Source: Chitinophaga varians (GTDB lineage Bacteria; Bacteroidota; Bacteroidia; Chitinophagales; Chitinophagaceae). Taken from it: a DNA stretch of 64,000 bases. The position numbers and the translations under genes were made by a program. This document shows, piece after piece, positions 24,360 to 32,371 of the stretch (its first letter is position 1; the number at the start of each line of letters is the position of its first letter). The stretch covers positions 1,426,001-1,490,000 of the forward strand of contig NZ_JACVFB010000002.1 in the NCBI RefSeq assembly GCF_014529945.1. Direction: 5' to 3'. The notes under the pieces were generated by a model, which did no database searches, had not been told where the DNA came from, and worked only from the letters and a program-made list of their open reading frames with translations.

Positions 24360-26648
24360 ATGGCCAACAGGTTTATTTTCTTATCGATACTCTGCTGTAT
24401 CTGTGCCTCGCTCCGGGCGCAGGAGAATGTGTTATCCTACGTGAAACCGATCACCGGCACCCAACGTATGGGACATACCTATCCCGGTGCTACCGTGCCT
24501 TTCGGCGCGGTGCAGCTCAGCCCCGAAACGGATACGCTCTCCTATGAGATGAACGGCAAATACAACAAAGACGTATACAAATACTGCGCAGGTTATCAGT
24601 ATGAAGATAAAACCATCGTAGGCTTCAGTCATACGCATTTCAGCGGCACAGGCCACTCCGATCTGGGCGACTTCCTGATCATGCCAACCACCGGCACCCT
24701 GCAGCTGAACCCGGGAACGGCAGATCATCCGGAAAGTGGCTACCGCAGCAGATTCTCCCACAATACAGAAGTGGCGGAACCAGCTTATTATAAAGTGAAA
24801 CTGGAAGACGATAATATCCTCGCTGAGCTGACCGCTACCAACCGCGTGGGATTTCATCAATACACCTTCCCGGCTTCAGACCAGTCGCATATCATCCTCG
24901 ACCTGATGTCCGGTATCTACAACTATCCCAACAAAAACGTATGGACCTTTGTACGGGTAGAAAACGATACGCTGATTACCGGATACCGGCAAACCAGCGG
25001 CTGGGCGCGTACCCGGACCGTTTATTTCGCCATGACGTTTTCAAAACCTTTTAAACAATACGGTCATCGTAATGATGCCAACGACGTATACAAAGGTTTT
25101 TACCGCAAGTTTGACCAGACAAAAAATTTCCCCGAAATGGCAGGCCGCCAGATAAGGGCTTACTTCGATTTCAACACCACCGAAGGTGAAAAAATAAAAA
25201 TCAAATTTGCCATCTCTCCGGTAAGTACCGCAGGGGCACTCAAAAATCTGCAAACAGAAATCCCCGGCTGGGATTTCGATCAGGTAAAACGTGAAGGGCA
25301 GGCACTGTGGACAAAGGAGCTGAACAAAATACAGATCGCCTCCGCCAGCCGCGAAGAGAAAGAGAATTTTTACACCGCCATGTACCACGCGTTCATTAAC
25401 CCCACTACCTACATGGACGTAGATGGACAGTACCGTGGACTGGACCAGAACAACTATACCGCTAACGGATACACGAATTACACTACCTTTTCCCTGTGGG
25501 ATACTTATCGCGCTTTACACCCGCTGTTTAACGTGGTGCAGCCTGCCCGTAATGCCGACATGGTACAGTCCATGTTGCATCATTATGAGCAGAGCGTGCA
25601 AAAAATGCTGCCGGTATGGTCGCACTATGCCAACGAGAACTGGTGTATGATCGGTTATCACAGCGTATCGGTGATGGCCGATGCCATCATGAAAGGCAAC
25701 GCCCCTTTCGATGTGAACAAAGTGCTGGATGCCTGTGTGACCACCGCCCGCCACCGTACCTATGATGGGCTGGGATATTATATGGACATGGGCTATGTGC
25801 CGGAAGATAAAAACGGTTCTTCCGTTTCCAAAACACTGGAATATGCCTATGATGACTGGTGTATTGCGCAGGTCGCCAAAAAACTGGGCAAAACAGACAT
25901 CTACAATGAATTTATTAAACGGGCGGCCAACTATAAAAATGTTTACGACAAAGCCTCCGGCTTTATGCGTCCCCGCCTGAACGATGGCACCTTCAAAGCC
26001 GCTTTTGATCCATTGCAAACGCACGACCAGGGCTTTATTGAAGGCAATGCCTGGAACTACAGCCTTTATGTGCCGCACAACCCCGACGATATGATCGCCA
26101 TGATGGGTGGCAAAAAACAATTCACGCAACACCTCGATTCGCTGTTCACCATGGAGTTGCCGGATAAATATTTTGCTGAAACAGAAGACATCACCCGCGA
26201 TGGCATCATCGGCAACTATGTACACGGTAACGAACCATCTCATCACGTAGCTTACCTCTATAACTGGACCGGCTATCCGTGGAAAACGCAGGAGCGCATA
26301 CGCATGATCCTAAAGAAGATGTATCACCCCGGCCCCGACGGCCTCGGTGGTAACGACGACTGCGGACAAATGAGCGCCTGGTATATTTTCAGCTCCCTCG
26401 GATTTTATCCGGTGTGCCCCGGCTCCGACCAGTACGCCCTGGGAAGTCCTGCCGTAGATAAGGCCACACTGCAACTGGAGAACGGTAAAACGTTTGTGAT
26501 CGATGTGAAAAATCAGGGTGATAAGAACGTATATGTGCAGAAAGTATTACTGAACGGCAAACCGCTGGACCGCCTGTATATTACGCACGGCGAGATCATG
26601 GATGGCGGCAACATGACGTTCTTTATGAGCAACAAACCGAAAAAGTGA
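24360..26648 (+). CDS. GH92 alpha-mannosidase, second copy
   Basis: I chose the ATG at 24360 because it begins a signal peptide (MANRFIFLSILCCICASLRAQ); an ATG at 24300 would put 20 charged residues in front of it. The product has 762 residues with the GH92 marks YPGATVPFGAVQLSPETD near the N-terminus, EGNAWNYS near residue 560 (catalytic acid) and GGNDDCGQMSAWY near 663 (base). It is clearly diverged from the preceding GH92, so the two probably differ in linkage or chain position. It lies 94 bases after the first and is likely in the same operon, ending at the terminator at 26671-26700. Confidence 0.95.
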   Translation: MANRFIFLSILCCICASLRAQENVLSYVKPITGTQRMGHTYPGATVPFGAVQLSPETDTLSYEMNGKYNKDVYKYCAGYQYEDKTIVGFSHTHFSGTGHSDLGDFLIMPTTGTLQLNPGTADHPESGYRSRFSHNTEVAEPAYYKVKLEDDNILAELTATNRVGFHQYTFPASDQSHIILDLMSGIYNYPNKNVWTFVRVENDTLITGYRQTSGWARTRTVYFAMTFSKPFKQYGHRNDANDVYKGFYRKFDQTKNFPEMAGRQIRAYFDFNTTEGEKIKIKFAISPVSTAGALKNLQTEIPGWDFDQVKREGQALWTKELNKIQIASASREEKENFYTAMYHAFINPTTYMDVDGQYRGLDQNNYTANGYTNYTTFSLWDTYRALHPLFNVVQPARNADMVQSMLHHYEQSVQKMLPVWSHYANENWCMIGYHSVSVMADAIMKGNAPFDVNKVLDACVTTARHRTYDGLGYYMDMGYVPEDKNGSSVSKTLEYAYDDWCIAQVAKKLGKTDIYNEFIKRAANYKNVYDKASGFMRPRLNDGTFKAAFDPLQTHDQGFIEGNAWNYSLYVPHNPDDMIAMMGGKKQFTQHLDSLFTMELPDKYFAETEDITRDGIIGNYVHGNEPSHHVAYLYNWTGYPWKTQERIRMILKKMYHPGPDGLGGNDDCGQMSAWYIFSSLGFYPVCPGSDQYALGSPAVDKATLQLENGKTFVIDVKNQGDKNVYVQKVLLNGKPLDRLYITHGEIMDGGNMTFFMSNKPKK

Positions 26649-26670
26649 CCCGTTCGAATGCATAAAGTGA

Positions 26671-26700
26671 AGGCCCTGCTTTTTGATGGCAGGGCCTCTT
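26671..26700 (+). terminator. Intrinsic terminator of the GH92 operon
   Basis: AGGCCCTGC (26671-26679) pairs with GCAGGGCCT (26689-26697), followed by CTTTGTTTTG. It lies 22 bases after the second GH92 stop. Confidence 0.85.
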
Positions 26701-26718
26701 TGTTTTGTGGAGACACAT

Positions 26719-26755
26719 AAAAAGAAAGGAGACCTGTCAGGTCTCCTTTCTTTTT
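26719..26755. terminator. Perfect 18-bp palindromic terminator
   Basis: The arms 26719-26736 and 26738-26755 (AAAAAGAAAGGAGACCTG and its complement) have a one-base centre. A- and T-runs at the ends make it work in both directions. It probably terminates the large minus-strand cluster whose last gene stops at 26761. Confidence 0.85.
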
Positions 26756-26760
26756 TGATA

Positions 26761-29700
26761 CTAACCCCGTAGCGTAAACGAAGCGATGCCCAGCGGCACC
26801 TGTTTACCAGGATCGGTAGGTTTGATTTTGAAATAGAGATGATGTTTTTTACCATCTGTTACCGGTGCAAAACTGATGCTCGCTTTGTTAGGCGCTTTCG
26901 GTTGAGCGCCCGGGCCGATAGTGGTTTCTCCCAAACGGGTGCCATTGGCATTATCGAGGAATGCTTCTACTACAAAGCCCTGCTGTTGGGCGTCTTGTAT
27001 CAGATAGGTCACATCGATACCGTTGACATCTGTCAGGTCGAGATCATTGTATACTACCCAGCTGTTAGCCGTGGCAGGAATCAGCAGCTTCATGCCGTTG
27101 ACTTCAAAGGTGGAAACGCCATCTGCTTTGCTGTAGCCTGCAGCGGGTAATCTGGGATTCAGCAGTTGTGCCGCAGCAGTACCGGTGATGGGTTTAATGC
27201 CCGGTGCACCTTTATCGGTGTAACTGGCCACCAGCAGCATTACGCCGTTGTCTTTCGGCTCATTGCCCAGTGTAGGGTTCAGACTGCCGGTAGTAGGCAG
27301 GGACGCCACTTTGGGCGCATTACCACCCAGCGAGAAGATGTACTCTACCAGCTGGTGTGCTTCTCCGTTGGAGATGCCCGGGTGGGCAGACATGGCTGTT
27401 TCGCCCCATACGCCGCCGCCGCCGTTGATGATCTTTTTTGCGAGCGCATCCGGCGCAGCAGGATCGTTTTTGTATTTTTCCGTGATCTGTTTGAAAGAAG
27501 GCCCGATGGATTTTTCATCTGGTTTGTGACAGGTCTTACAGTCAGATACCTCCATGATATTTTTACCTGCAATGGCGCCGGTAACGATCTGGTGGCCTTG
27601 TGGCATGGCCGCTTTGTCGCTGCCCTGTACATAGTCCGCTTTCACAAAGATGTTGCTGGCATCGAGTTTGCCATCCGTGCTGTTGCCGTCTTCCTTGTCA
27701 TTAACGGTAACGGTATAACGAACTTGTTTGCCAGGGAAGTAGAACATCTGGTTGCCTTGCAGGGCTATGTTCACCTGCGGTGTTTCATTGCCGGCATACA
27801 ACGCGATCTCTTTACTTTTTGTTTTACCACCTTTACCATCCTGTACTTCTACATATACATTGTATTCGCCGGCGGTAGTGTAGGTTATGTCTACGGATGG
27901 TTCGGTGGTTTCCTTTTTGCTGCCGTTGCCGAAATACCAGAGGTAGGTGAGCTTGTCGCCGTCAGGATCTACGGAGCCTTCTGCCGACAGCTTCGCTTTA
28001 AAGGGCGGGGCGCCGGTGAGCTGTGTGGTATGTATTTCAGCCTTTGGTGCGCGGTTGCCGCCATTGAAATCGATGCGGGAGAGCGCTGCGTCCGGATTTT
28101 TACTGAACCAGCCATTGCCATATTCCAATACATATAAACGGCCATCGGGGCCCATTTCCATGTCTATCGGCGCATTCAGTTTGGTGCCGGGCATAAATTG
28201 CTCCATCTTGGAGAAATCCCCGTTTTTATCCATGGTAACGGCCATGATCCAGCCGCGGATCCAGTCGTAGATAAACAGTTTACCATTGTAGTAGTCCGGG
28301 AAGCGGGTTTCTTTCGGATAGAACTCGCTGTAATATACCGGACCCGCTTCGGCGTTACGGCCACCGCTGCCTACGATGGGGAATTCATCTGATTTGCCAT
28401 AAGGATACCAGATGAAGGCGGGCACCGCTGGTGGCAGCTCTTTCAGGCCGGTATTGTTGCGGGAGTTGTTGATCGGTTTTTTAGGATCAAACGCCGGACC
28501 GGCCTCGCCTGTTTCGTAGTTATAGGCGTGGTACGGTTTGTTGTCGGCGATGAACATGGGATAGCCATAGTTGCCGGGCTTTTTGGCCTGGTTCACTTCA
28601 TCGTATCCGCGGGGGCCGCGGTTAGGATCGTCGTTGTTGGCATCGGGGCCTACTTCGCCCCAGTAGACGTAGCTGGTTTTCCGGTCTACTGAGATGCGGT
28701 AAGGGTTACGGGTGCCCATGGCGTATATTTCGGGGCGGGTGTTAGGCGTGCCTTTGGGGAAGAGGTTCCCTTCCGGTATGCTGTAGGAGCCGTCGGGCGC
28801 TACTTTGATGCGCAGGATTTTACCCCGCAGATCGTTGGTGTTGGCAGAGGAGCGACGGCCATCGTATTGTAAATGTCCGGGGCGGTCGTCCGTAGGGCCG
28901 TAACCGTTACTAACGTATTTCTGGCCTGGTTCATCGAATGGCGTGGTATTATCGCCGGTAGACAGATACAGCAGCTTATCCGGTCCGAAGGCAATAGAGC
29001 CGCCGGTGTGGCAGCAGATATCACGCTGGGAGTAGAATTGCAGCACCACTTTTTCAGAGGCCATGTCCAGCTGATTGTTTTCAAACTTAAAGCGGGACAG
29101 GCGGTTGACGGAAGTATCTACCGGAGAATACATCACATAGATAAAGTGATTGTCTTTGAAGTCAGGGTCAGCGGCGAGGCCGAGGAAACCTTCTTCTGCG
29201 TTGACGTGGGGCACTTCCGTTTTGTAGTATACTTTCAGGAAGCCTGCCTGCGTGAGGGTTTTATCTGCCTGTTTGTAGAGCAGCAGTTCACCGCGGCGTT
29301 GTGCCACAAGAATGTCGAGGTTAGGCAGGATGGTCATCTCGGTAGGTTCGAAGAACTGGCCGGAGGTGAGCACGTTTTTAGTGAAGCGGTTTTCATCCGG
29401 TGTGCGCAGCGTGGTGGCTTTGCTGTAGTCGAGCACGAGGTTTTTACCGATGGCGTATTGGATACCGCCGAGCACATGTTTCAGGAACAGGCTGTCGGTA
29501 TAGCACTCTTCAGTATGACCGAGTGCGGTGTAGAAGGCGCGGCCTCCGTCGTATTCATGGTACCAGCTCACCGGATGGTCGTTGTTCATGGTGCCGCCTT
29601 CGTAGGTTTTCTCATCTACTTTCAACAGTACAGTGGTGGTGGTATCTCTCTTTTTAAAGTTGTACCATTCGTCTGTATGTTCAAATTTGTCGGGCAGTCC

Positions 29701-30168
29701 GGCTGTGGCGGGAAATGATTTGTTGACCACTTCCACGGTAGCCTTGTGGGTACCGGGAGGGTGGCTGAGGAAATAGGCGCCGGCCAGGTGATTGTACCAG
29801 CCCCATTCATATTCTGTGTCAGTAGCGGCGTGTACGCCTACGTATCCGCCGCCGGCCTGTATGTATCTTTCGAAGTCTGCTTCCTGTGCGGTATTGAGCA
29901 CATCGCCGGTGGTGTTCAGGAAGATCACGGCCGCATATTGTTGCAGGGAGTCTTCATTAAAACGGTTGGCATTTTCGGTGGTATCTACTTCGAAGCCGTT
30001 TTCTTTGCCGAGCTTCTGAAGAGCCGCGATGCCCGCCGGTATGGAAGCGTGGCGGAAAGCGGTGGTTTTGGTGAATACCAGCACCCGTGGTTGTCCGGGG
30101 CGCGATTTGTTACAGCCTGCTGTGGCCACCAATGCCAGCAGCAGCAAGAGCTTAATGGTTTGCTTCAT
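26761..30168 (-). CDS. ThuA / sugar dehydrogenase / PKD / cytochrome c fusion lipoprotein
   Basis: A 1135-residue secreted lipoprotein (lipobox LVATAGC, Cys19). Domains in order: ThuA-like glutamine amidotransferase fold (about 28-240, RVLVFTKTTAFRHASIP, GVHAATDTEYEWGWY); a soluble glucose/sorbosone-dehydrogenase-type beta-propeller (about 265-690, GLAADPDFKDNHFIYVMYS, GGSIAFGPDKLLYLSTGDN, MGTRNPYRIS); a PKD domain (about 700-785, SAEGSVDPDGDKLTYLWYFG); a class I cytochrome c with haem motif CKTCH (about 860-945); and a C-terminal beta-sandwich resembling CBM6 (about 1000-1135). Propellers of this family bind PQQ and oxidise sugars, so the cytochrome would accept the electrons. It is the last gene of the cluster, 9 bases after the stand-alone ThuA gene. 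Domain names are firm, substrate unknown. Confidence 0.92.
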   Translation of the reverse strand: MKQTIKLLLLLALVATAGCNKSRPGQPRVLVFTKTTAFRHASIPAGIAALQKLGKENGFEVDTTENANRFNEDSLQQYAAVIFLNTTGDVLNTAQEADFERYIQAGGGYVGVHAATDTEYEWGWYNHLAGAYFLSHPPGTHKATVEVVNKSFPATAGLPDKFEHTDEWYNFKKRDTTTTVLLKVDEKTYEGGTMNNDHPVSWYHEYDGGRAFYTALGHTEECYTDSLFLKHVLGGIQYAIGKNLVLDYSKATTLRTPDENRFTKNVLTSGQFFEPTEMTILPNLDILVAQRRGELLLYKQADKTLTQAGFLKVYYKTEVPHVNAEEGFLGLAADPDFKDNHFIYVMYSPVDTSVNRLSRFKFENNQLDMASEKVVLQFYSQRDICCHTGGSIAFGPDKLLYLSTGDNTTPFDEPGQKYVSNGYGPTDDRPGHLQYDGRRSSANTNDLRGKILRIKVAPDGSYSIPEGNLFPKGTPNTRPEIYAMGTRNPYRISVDRKTSYVYWGEVGPDANNDDPNRGPRGYDEVNQAKKPGNYGYPMFIADNKPYHAYNYETGEAGPAFDPKKPINNSRNNTGLKELPPAVPAFIWYPYGKSDEFPIVGSGGRNAEAGPVYYSEFYPKETRFPDYYNGKLFIYDWIRGWIMAVTMDKNGDFSKMEQFMPGTKLNAPIDMEMGPDGRLYVLEYGNGWFSKNPDAALSRIDFNGGNRAPKAEIHTTQLTGAPPFKAKLSAEGSVDPDGDKLTYLWYFGNGSKKETTEPSVDITYTTAGEYNVYVEVQDGKGGKTKSKEIALYAGNETPQVNIALQGNQMFYFPGKQVRYTVTVNDKEDGNSTDGKLDASNIFVKADYVQGSDKAAMPQGHQIVTGAIAGKNIMEVSDCKTCHKPDEKSIGPSFKQITEKYKNDPAAPDALAKKIINGGGGVWGETAMSAHPGISNGEAHQLVEYIFSLGGNAPKVASLPTTGSLNPTLGNEPKDNGVMLLVASYTDKGAPGIKPITGTAAAQLLNPRLPAAGYSKADGVSTFEVNGMKLLIPATANSWVVYNDLDLTDVNGIDVTYLIQDAQQQGFVVEAFLDNANGTRLGETTIGPGAQPKAPNKASISFAPVTDGKKHHLYFKIKPTDPGKQVPLGIASFTLRG

Positions 30169-30177
30169 CGGGATTAT

Positions 30178-30915
30178 TTAGTTAGCATTTTTGATACCCA
30201 TGGTATACTGAATACCACCCAGCAGGTGTTGCAGATATACGGTGTCTTGATAGGATTCTTTGGTATGGCCCATTTCGGTATAAAACGCGCGGCCGCCTTC
30301 AAAGTCGTGGTACCAGCACATGGGGTGATTGTCGCCGTTTTTGCCGCCTTCGTAGGTAGATTCATCTATTTTGATCAGCACGTGCACGTCCGGGTTAAGG
30401 TCTTTGAAGTTATACCATTCGTCTTTGCGTACCCATTCATCCGGCAGATGGCGGGTGGCGGGATGGCTGTGGTCTGTTACGCGGAGGGTGGCTTGTTGTT
30501 GTTTCGGGTGACTGAGGAACCAGGCGCCGGCCAGTTTATTGTACCATGGCCAGTCGTACTCCGTATCGGTGGCTGCGTGGATGCCCATCCAGCCGCCGCC
30601 TTTGTGGATGTACTGCTGGAAGGCCACCTGCTGGGCGCTGTCGAGCACATCGCCGGTAGTGCAACTGAAGATCACGGCGGCATATTTTTTCAGGTTGGCA
30701 GTGGTAAAGGCGGTGGCATCTTCGGTGGTGTCCACGTCGAAGCCGTTGTCTTTACCCAGTTGCATGATAGCGGCTTTGGCAACGGGAATACAGTCGTGGC
30801 GGAAGCCTTTTGTTTTTGAAAAGACCAGTACTTTTTTGGCCTTGTGTTTTTTGCCGGCCTGCGCACAGAGGGAGGCAGCCAGCAATAGCGTAATAAACGC
30901 GGTTAATGTTCTCAT
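30178..30915 (-). CDS. Secreted ThuA-domain protein
   Basis: I chose the ATG at 30915, which gives a signal peptide MRTLTAFITLLLAASLCAQA; the frame is open to 30948 but those extra residues lie in repeat DNA. The 245-residue product is a single ThuA domain (KVLVFSKTKGFRHDCIPVAK, TTGDVLDSAQ, GIHAATDTEYDWPWY, CWYHDFEGGRAFYTEMGHT). It aligns throughout with residues 28-240 of the next, larger protein, so the two are paralogues. ThuA was first described in rhizobial trehalose and disaccharide use, where it is linked to 3-keto sugar metabolism; the reaction of secreted ThuA domains is not established. The stop lies 9 bases before the fusion gene's start. Confidence 0.92.
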   Translation of the reverse strand: MRTLTAFITLLLAASLCAQAGKKHKAKKVLVFSKTKGFRHDCIPVAKAAIMQLGKDNGFDVDTTEDATAFTTANLKKYAAVIFSCTTGDVLDSAQQVAFQQYIHKGGGWMGIHAATDTEYDWPWYNKLAGAWFLSHPKQQQATLRVTDHSHPATRHLPDEWVRKDEWYNFKDLNPDVHVLIKIDESTYEGGKNGDNHPMCWYHDFEGGRAFYTEMGHTKESYQDTVYLQHLLGGIQYTMGIKNAN

Positions 30916-30937
30916 GTTCGTGGTGATTTGTAGCATA

Positions 30938-31010
30938 CAAAGGCGCAAAGCAGCAAAGAAGCAAAGAAAGGGGGAATCATACTTTGCGTCTTTGCTGCTT
31001 TGCGCCTTTG
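30938..31010. repeat. Inverted repeat of CTTTGCG-type words between ThuA and DUF1080 genes
   Basis: CAAAGGCGCAAAGCAGCAAAG at 30938-30958 is the perfect complement of 30990-31010; with one mismatch the arms extend to 29 bases. Each arm is itself a series of GCAAAG (or CTTTGC) units. The element sits inside an otherwise co-directional gene cluster and would form a strong hairpin in the message. Similar CTTTGCGTCTTTGCG sequences are common between genes in many bacteria, as far as I remember. Confidence 0.75.
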
Positions 31011-31022
31011 CGTGAAAAATTA

Positions 31023-31745
31023 TTACAACGCTTTCAGTTTGATATTACGGTACCATACTTTGTTACCGTGGTCCTGGAGCGCGATGTGGCCTTTGGCGTA
31101 TTGGCCAAAGCCTTTCCAGTCTTTAAATTTACTGTTGGCTACCAGTGCGTCCCATTCAGGAGTGCCCATGGTTGTTTCCACGGTTTTTACGCCGTTGAGC
31201 CAGAGGCTGAGGTGACCATCTTTTTTCACAATTTTGGCGGTGTTCCACTGACCTACGGCTTTAACCGCTTTCTGAGAGGATTTCACGAGGTCGTAGAGAT
31301 CGCCGGCGTTGTGTTTATTGATTTTCCCATCAGGGTGTTTATCATCATCGAGCACCTGCATTTCAGGGCCGGTGAGATAAGTAGCTTTGAATTCAGGATC
31401 TTCATGTACGCTGAAGATGATGCCGCTGTTGCCGCCTTCTGAAATTTTCCAGTCGATGCTCAGCTCGTAGTTTTCGTATTCGCCGTTGGTAACGAGGTCA
31501 CCGCCGGGGGCGCCGCTTTTTTTAGCGTCCACGTCAAATTCGAGTGCGCCATCTACCACTTTCCAGGCGGGGCTGGCTGCATCCTTCAGGTAGGTATGCC
31601 ATCCGTTGGTGGTTTTACCATCAAACAGCAGTTGCCATCCTTCCTTTTTCTCTTTGGCAGAGAGGCTATTTACTTTCTGTGCCTTTACCGCGGTGGCGCC
31701 GGTGATAGCGCCCAGCATAAAGGCTCCGATGATGATTTTTTTCAT
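31023..31745 (-). CDS. DUF1080 (3-keto-glycoside hydrolase/lyase-type) secreted protein
   Basis: The 240-residue protein has a signal peptide (MKKIIIGAFMLGAITGATAVKAQ) and one jelly-roll DUF1080 domain. Visible motifs are GWQLLFDGKTTNGWHTY near the start, LVTNGEYENYELSIDWKI, GGNSGIIFSVHE in the middle and the terminal KVWYRNIKLKAL. Members of this family have been shown to act on 3-keto-glucosides or 3-keto-disaccharides, breaking the glycosidic bond after C3 oxidation. Its position between a cytochrome c and ThuA genes, with a Gfo/Idh oxidoreductase upstream, fits that role. It lies 31 bases after the cytochrome gene. Substrate is unknown. Confidence 0.92.
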   Translation of the reverse strand: MKKIIIGAFMLGAITGATAVKAQKVNSLSAKEKKEGWQLLFDGKTTNGWHTYLKDAASPAWKVVDGALEFDVDAKKSGAPGGDLVTNGEYENYELSIDWKISEGGNSGIIFSVHEDPEFKATYLTGPEMQVLDDDKHPDGKINKHNAGDLYDLVKSSQKAVKAVGQWNTAKIVKKDGHLSLWLNGVKTVETTMGTPEWDALVANSKFKDWKGFGQYAKGHIALQDHGNKVWYRNIKLKAL

Positions 31746-31776
31746 TTACTATGATTGAATGATGATGGAAAAGCCA

Positions 31777-32190
31777 TTATTTTCCGATGGACAGGATGTA
31801 CTGTACCATTTCTTTCGCATCTTCTTTAGAAACGTTTGGATGCGGAAGCATGGCTACTTCACCCCAGTTACCGGAACCGCCTTTGATGATTTTATCGGCC
31901 AGTTTATCCACATTCTCTGGTGTGTTGGGATATTTGCCGGCGATGTCTTTCAGCGCGGGGCCGATCACTTTGATTTCTTCTTTGTGGCAGGTTTTGCAAT
32001 CGCTTTGTGCCATCAGTTGCTCTCCTTTGCTGGCCGGTTTGTCTGCACCCGGAGATACCATGGAATTGTCTACGGCATTGTTTTCCTGGGTGGTTTTAGT
32101 TGTTTCTTGTTCCGCTTTTTTATCACCTCCGCCGCAAGCTGCAAAAAACAGCGCGGTTAATACCAACGGTGCCAGATACCTCTTTTTCAT
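31777..32190 (-). CDS. Class I c-type cytochrome lipoprotein
   Basis: The 137-residue lipoprotein (ALFFAACGGG, Cys19) has a flexible linker rich in Lys, Glu, Thr and Asn (20-52) and a single-haem cytochrome c domain (about 53-137). The haem motif is CKTCH near residue 66; the axial methionine is probably in GEVAMLPHP. The domain is a close relative of the cytochrome domain in the fusion protein (shared SDCKTCHK, IGP, and the segment around GWGE/NWGEVAM-type residues). It would carry electrons in the periplasm from a sugar oxidase to the respiratory chain. It sits between the isomerase gene, 181 bp upstream, and the DUF1080 gene. Confidence 0.93.
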   Translation of the reverse strand: MKKRYLAPLVLTALFFAACGGGDKKAEQETTKTTQENNAVDNSMVSPGADKPASKGEQLMAQSDCKTCHKEEIKVIGPALKDIAGKYPNTPENVDKLADKIIKGGSGNWGEVAMLPHPNVSKEDAKEMVQYILSIGK

Positions 32191-32371
32191 TTTGTGATTT
32201 TTTTATTTTGTTATTTGTTTACTTGATCGGTGTTTGTTATTGATGTTTTCCGTCTGTGTGATTAAAATTTGACCATTTGACCATTTGATTATTTTCAGAT
32301 GGTAGATCTTCCTTTTAGATTGACCTGTACCTTCAAGTCAAAATACCAAAATGACTAAAATATTAAAATAA

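Noticed and set aside
29746..30819. 357-codon plus-strand frame across the two ThuA coding regions
   Set aside because: It spans two real minus-strand genes with strong motifs; it is a shadow frame.
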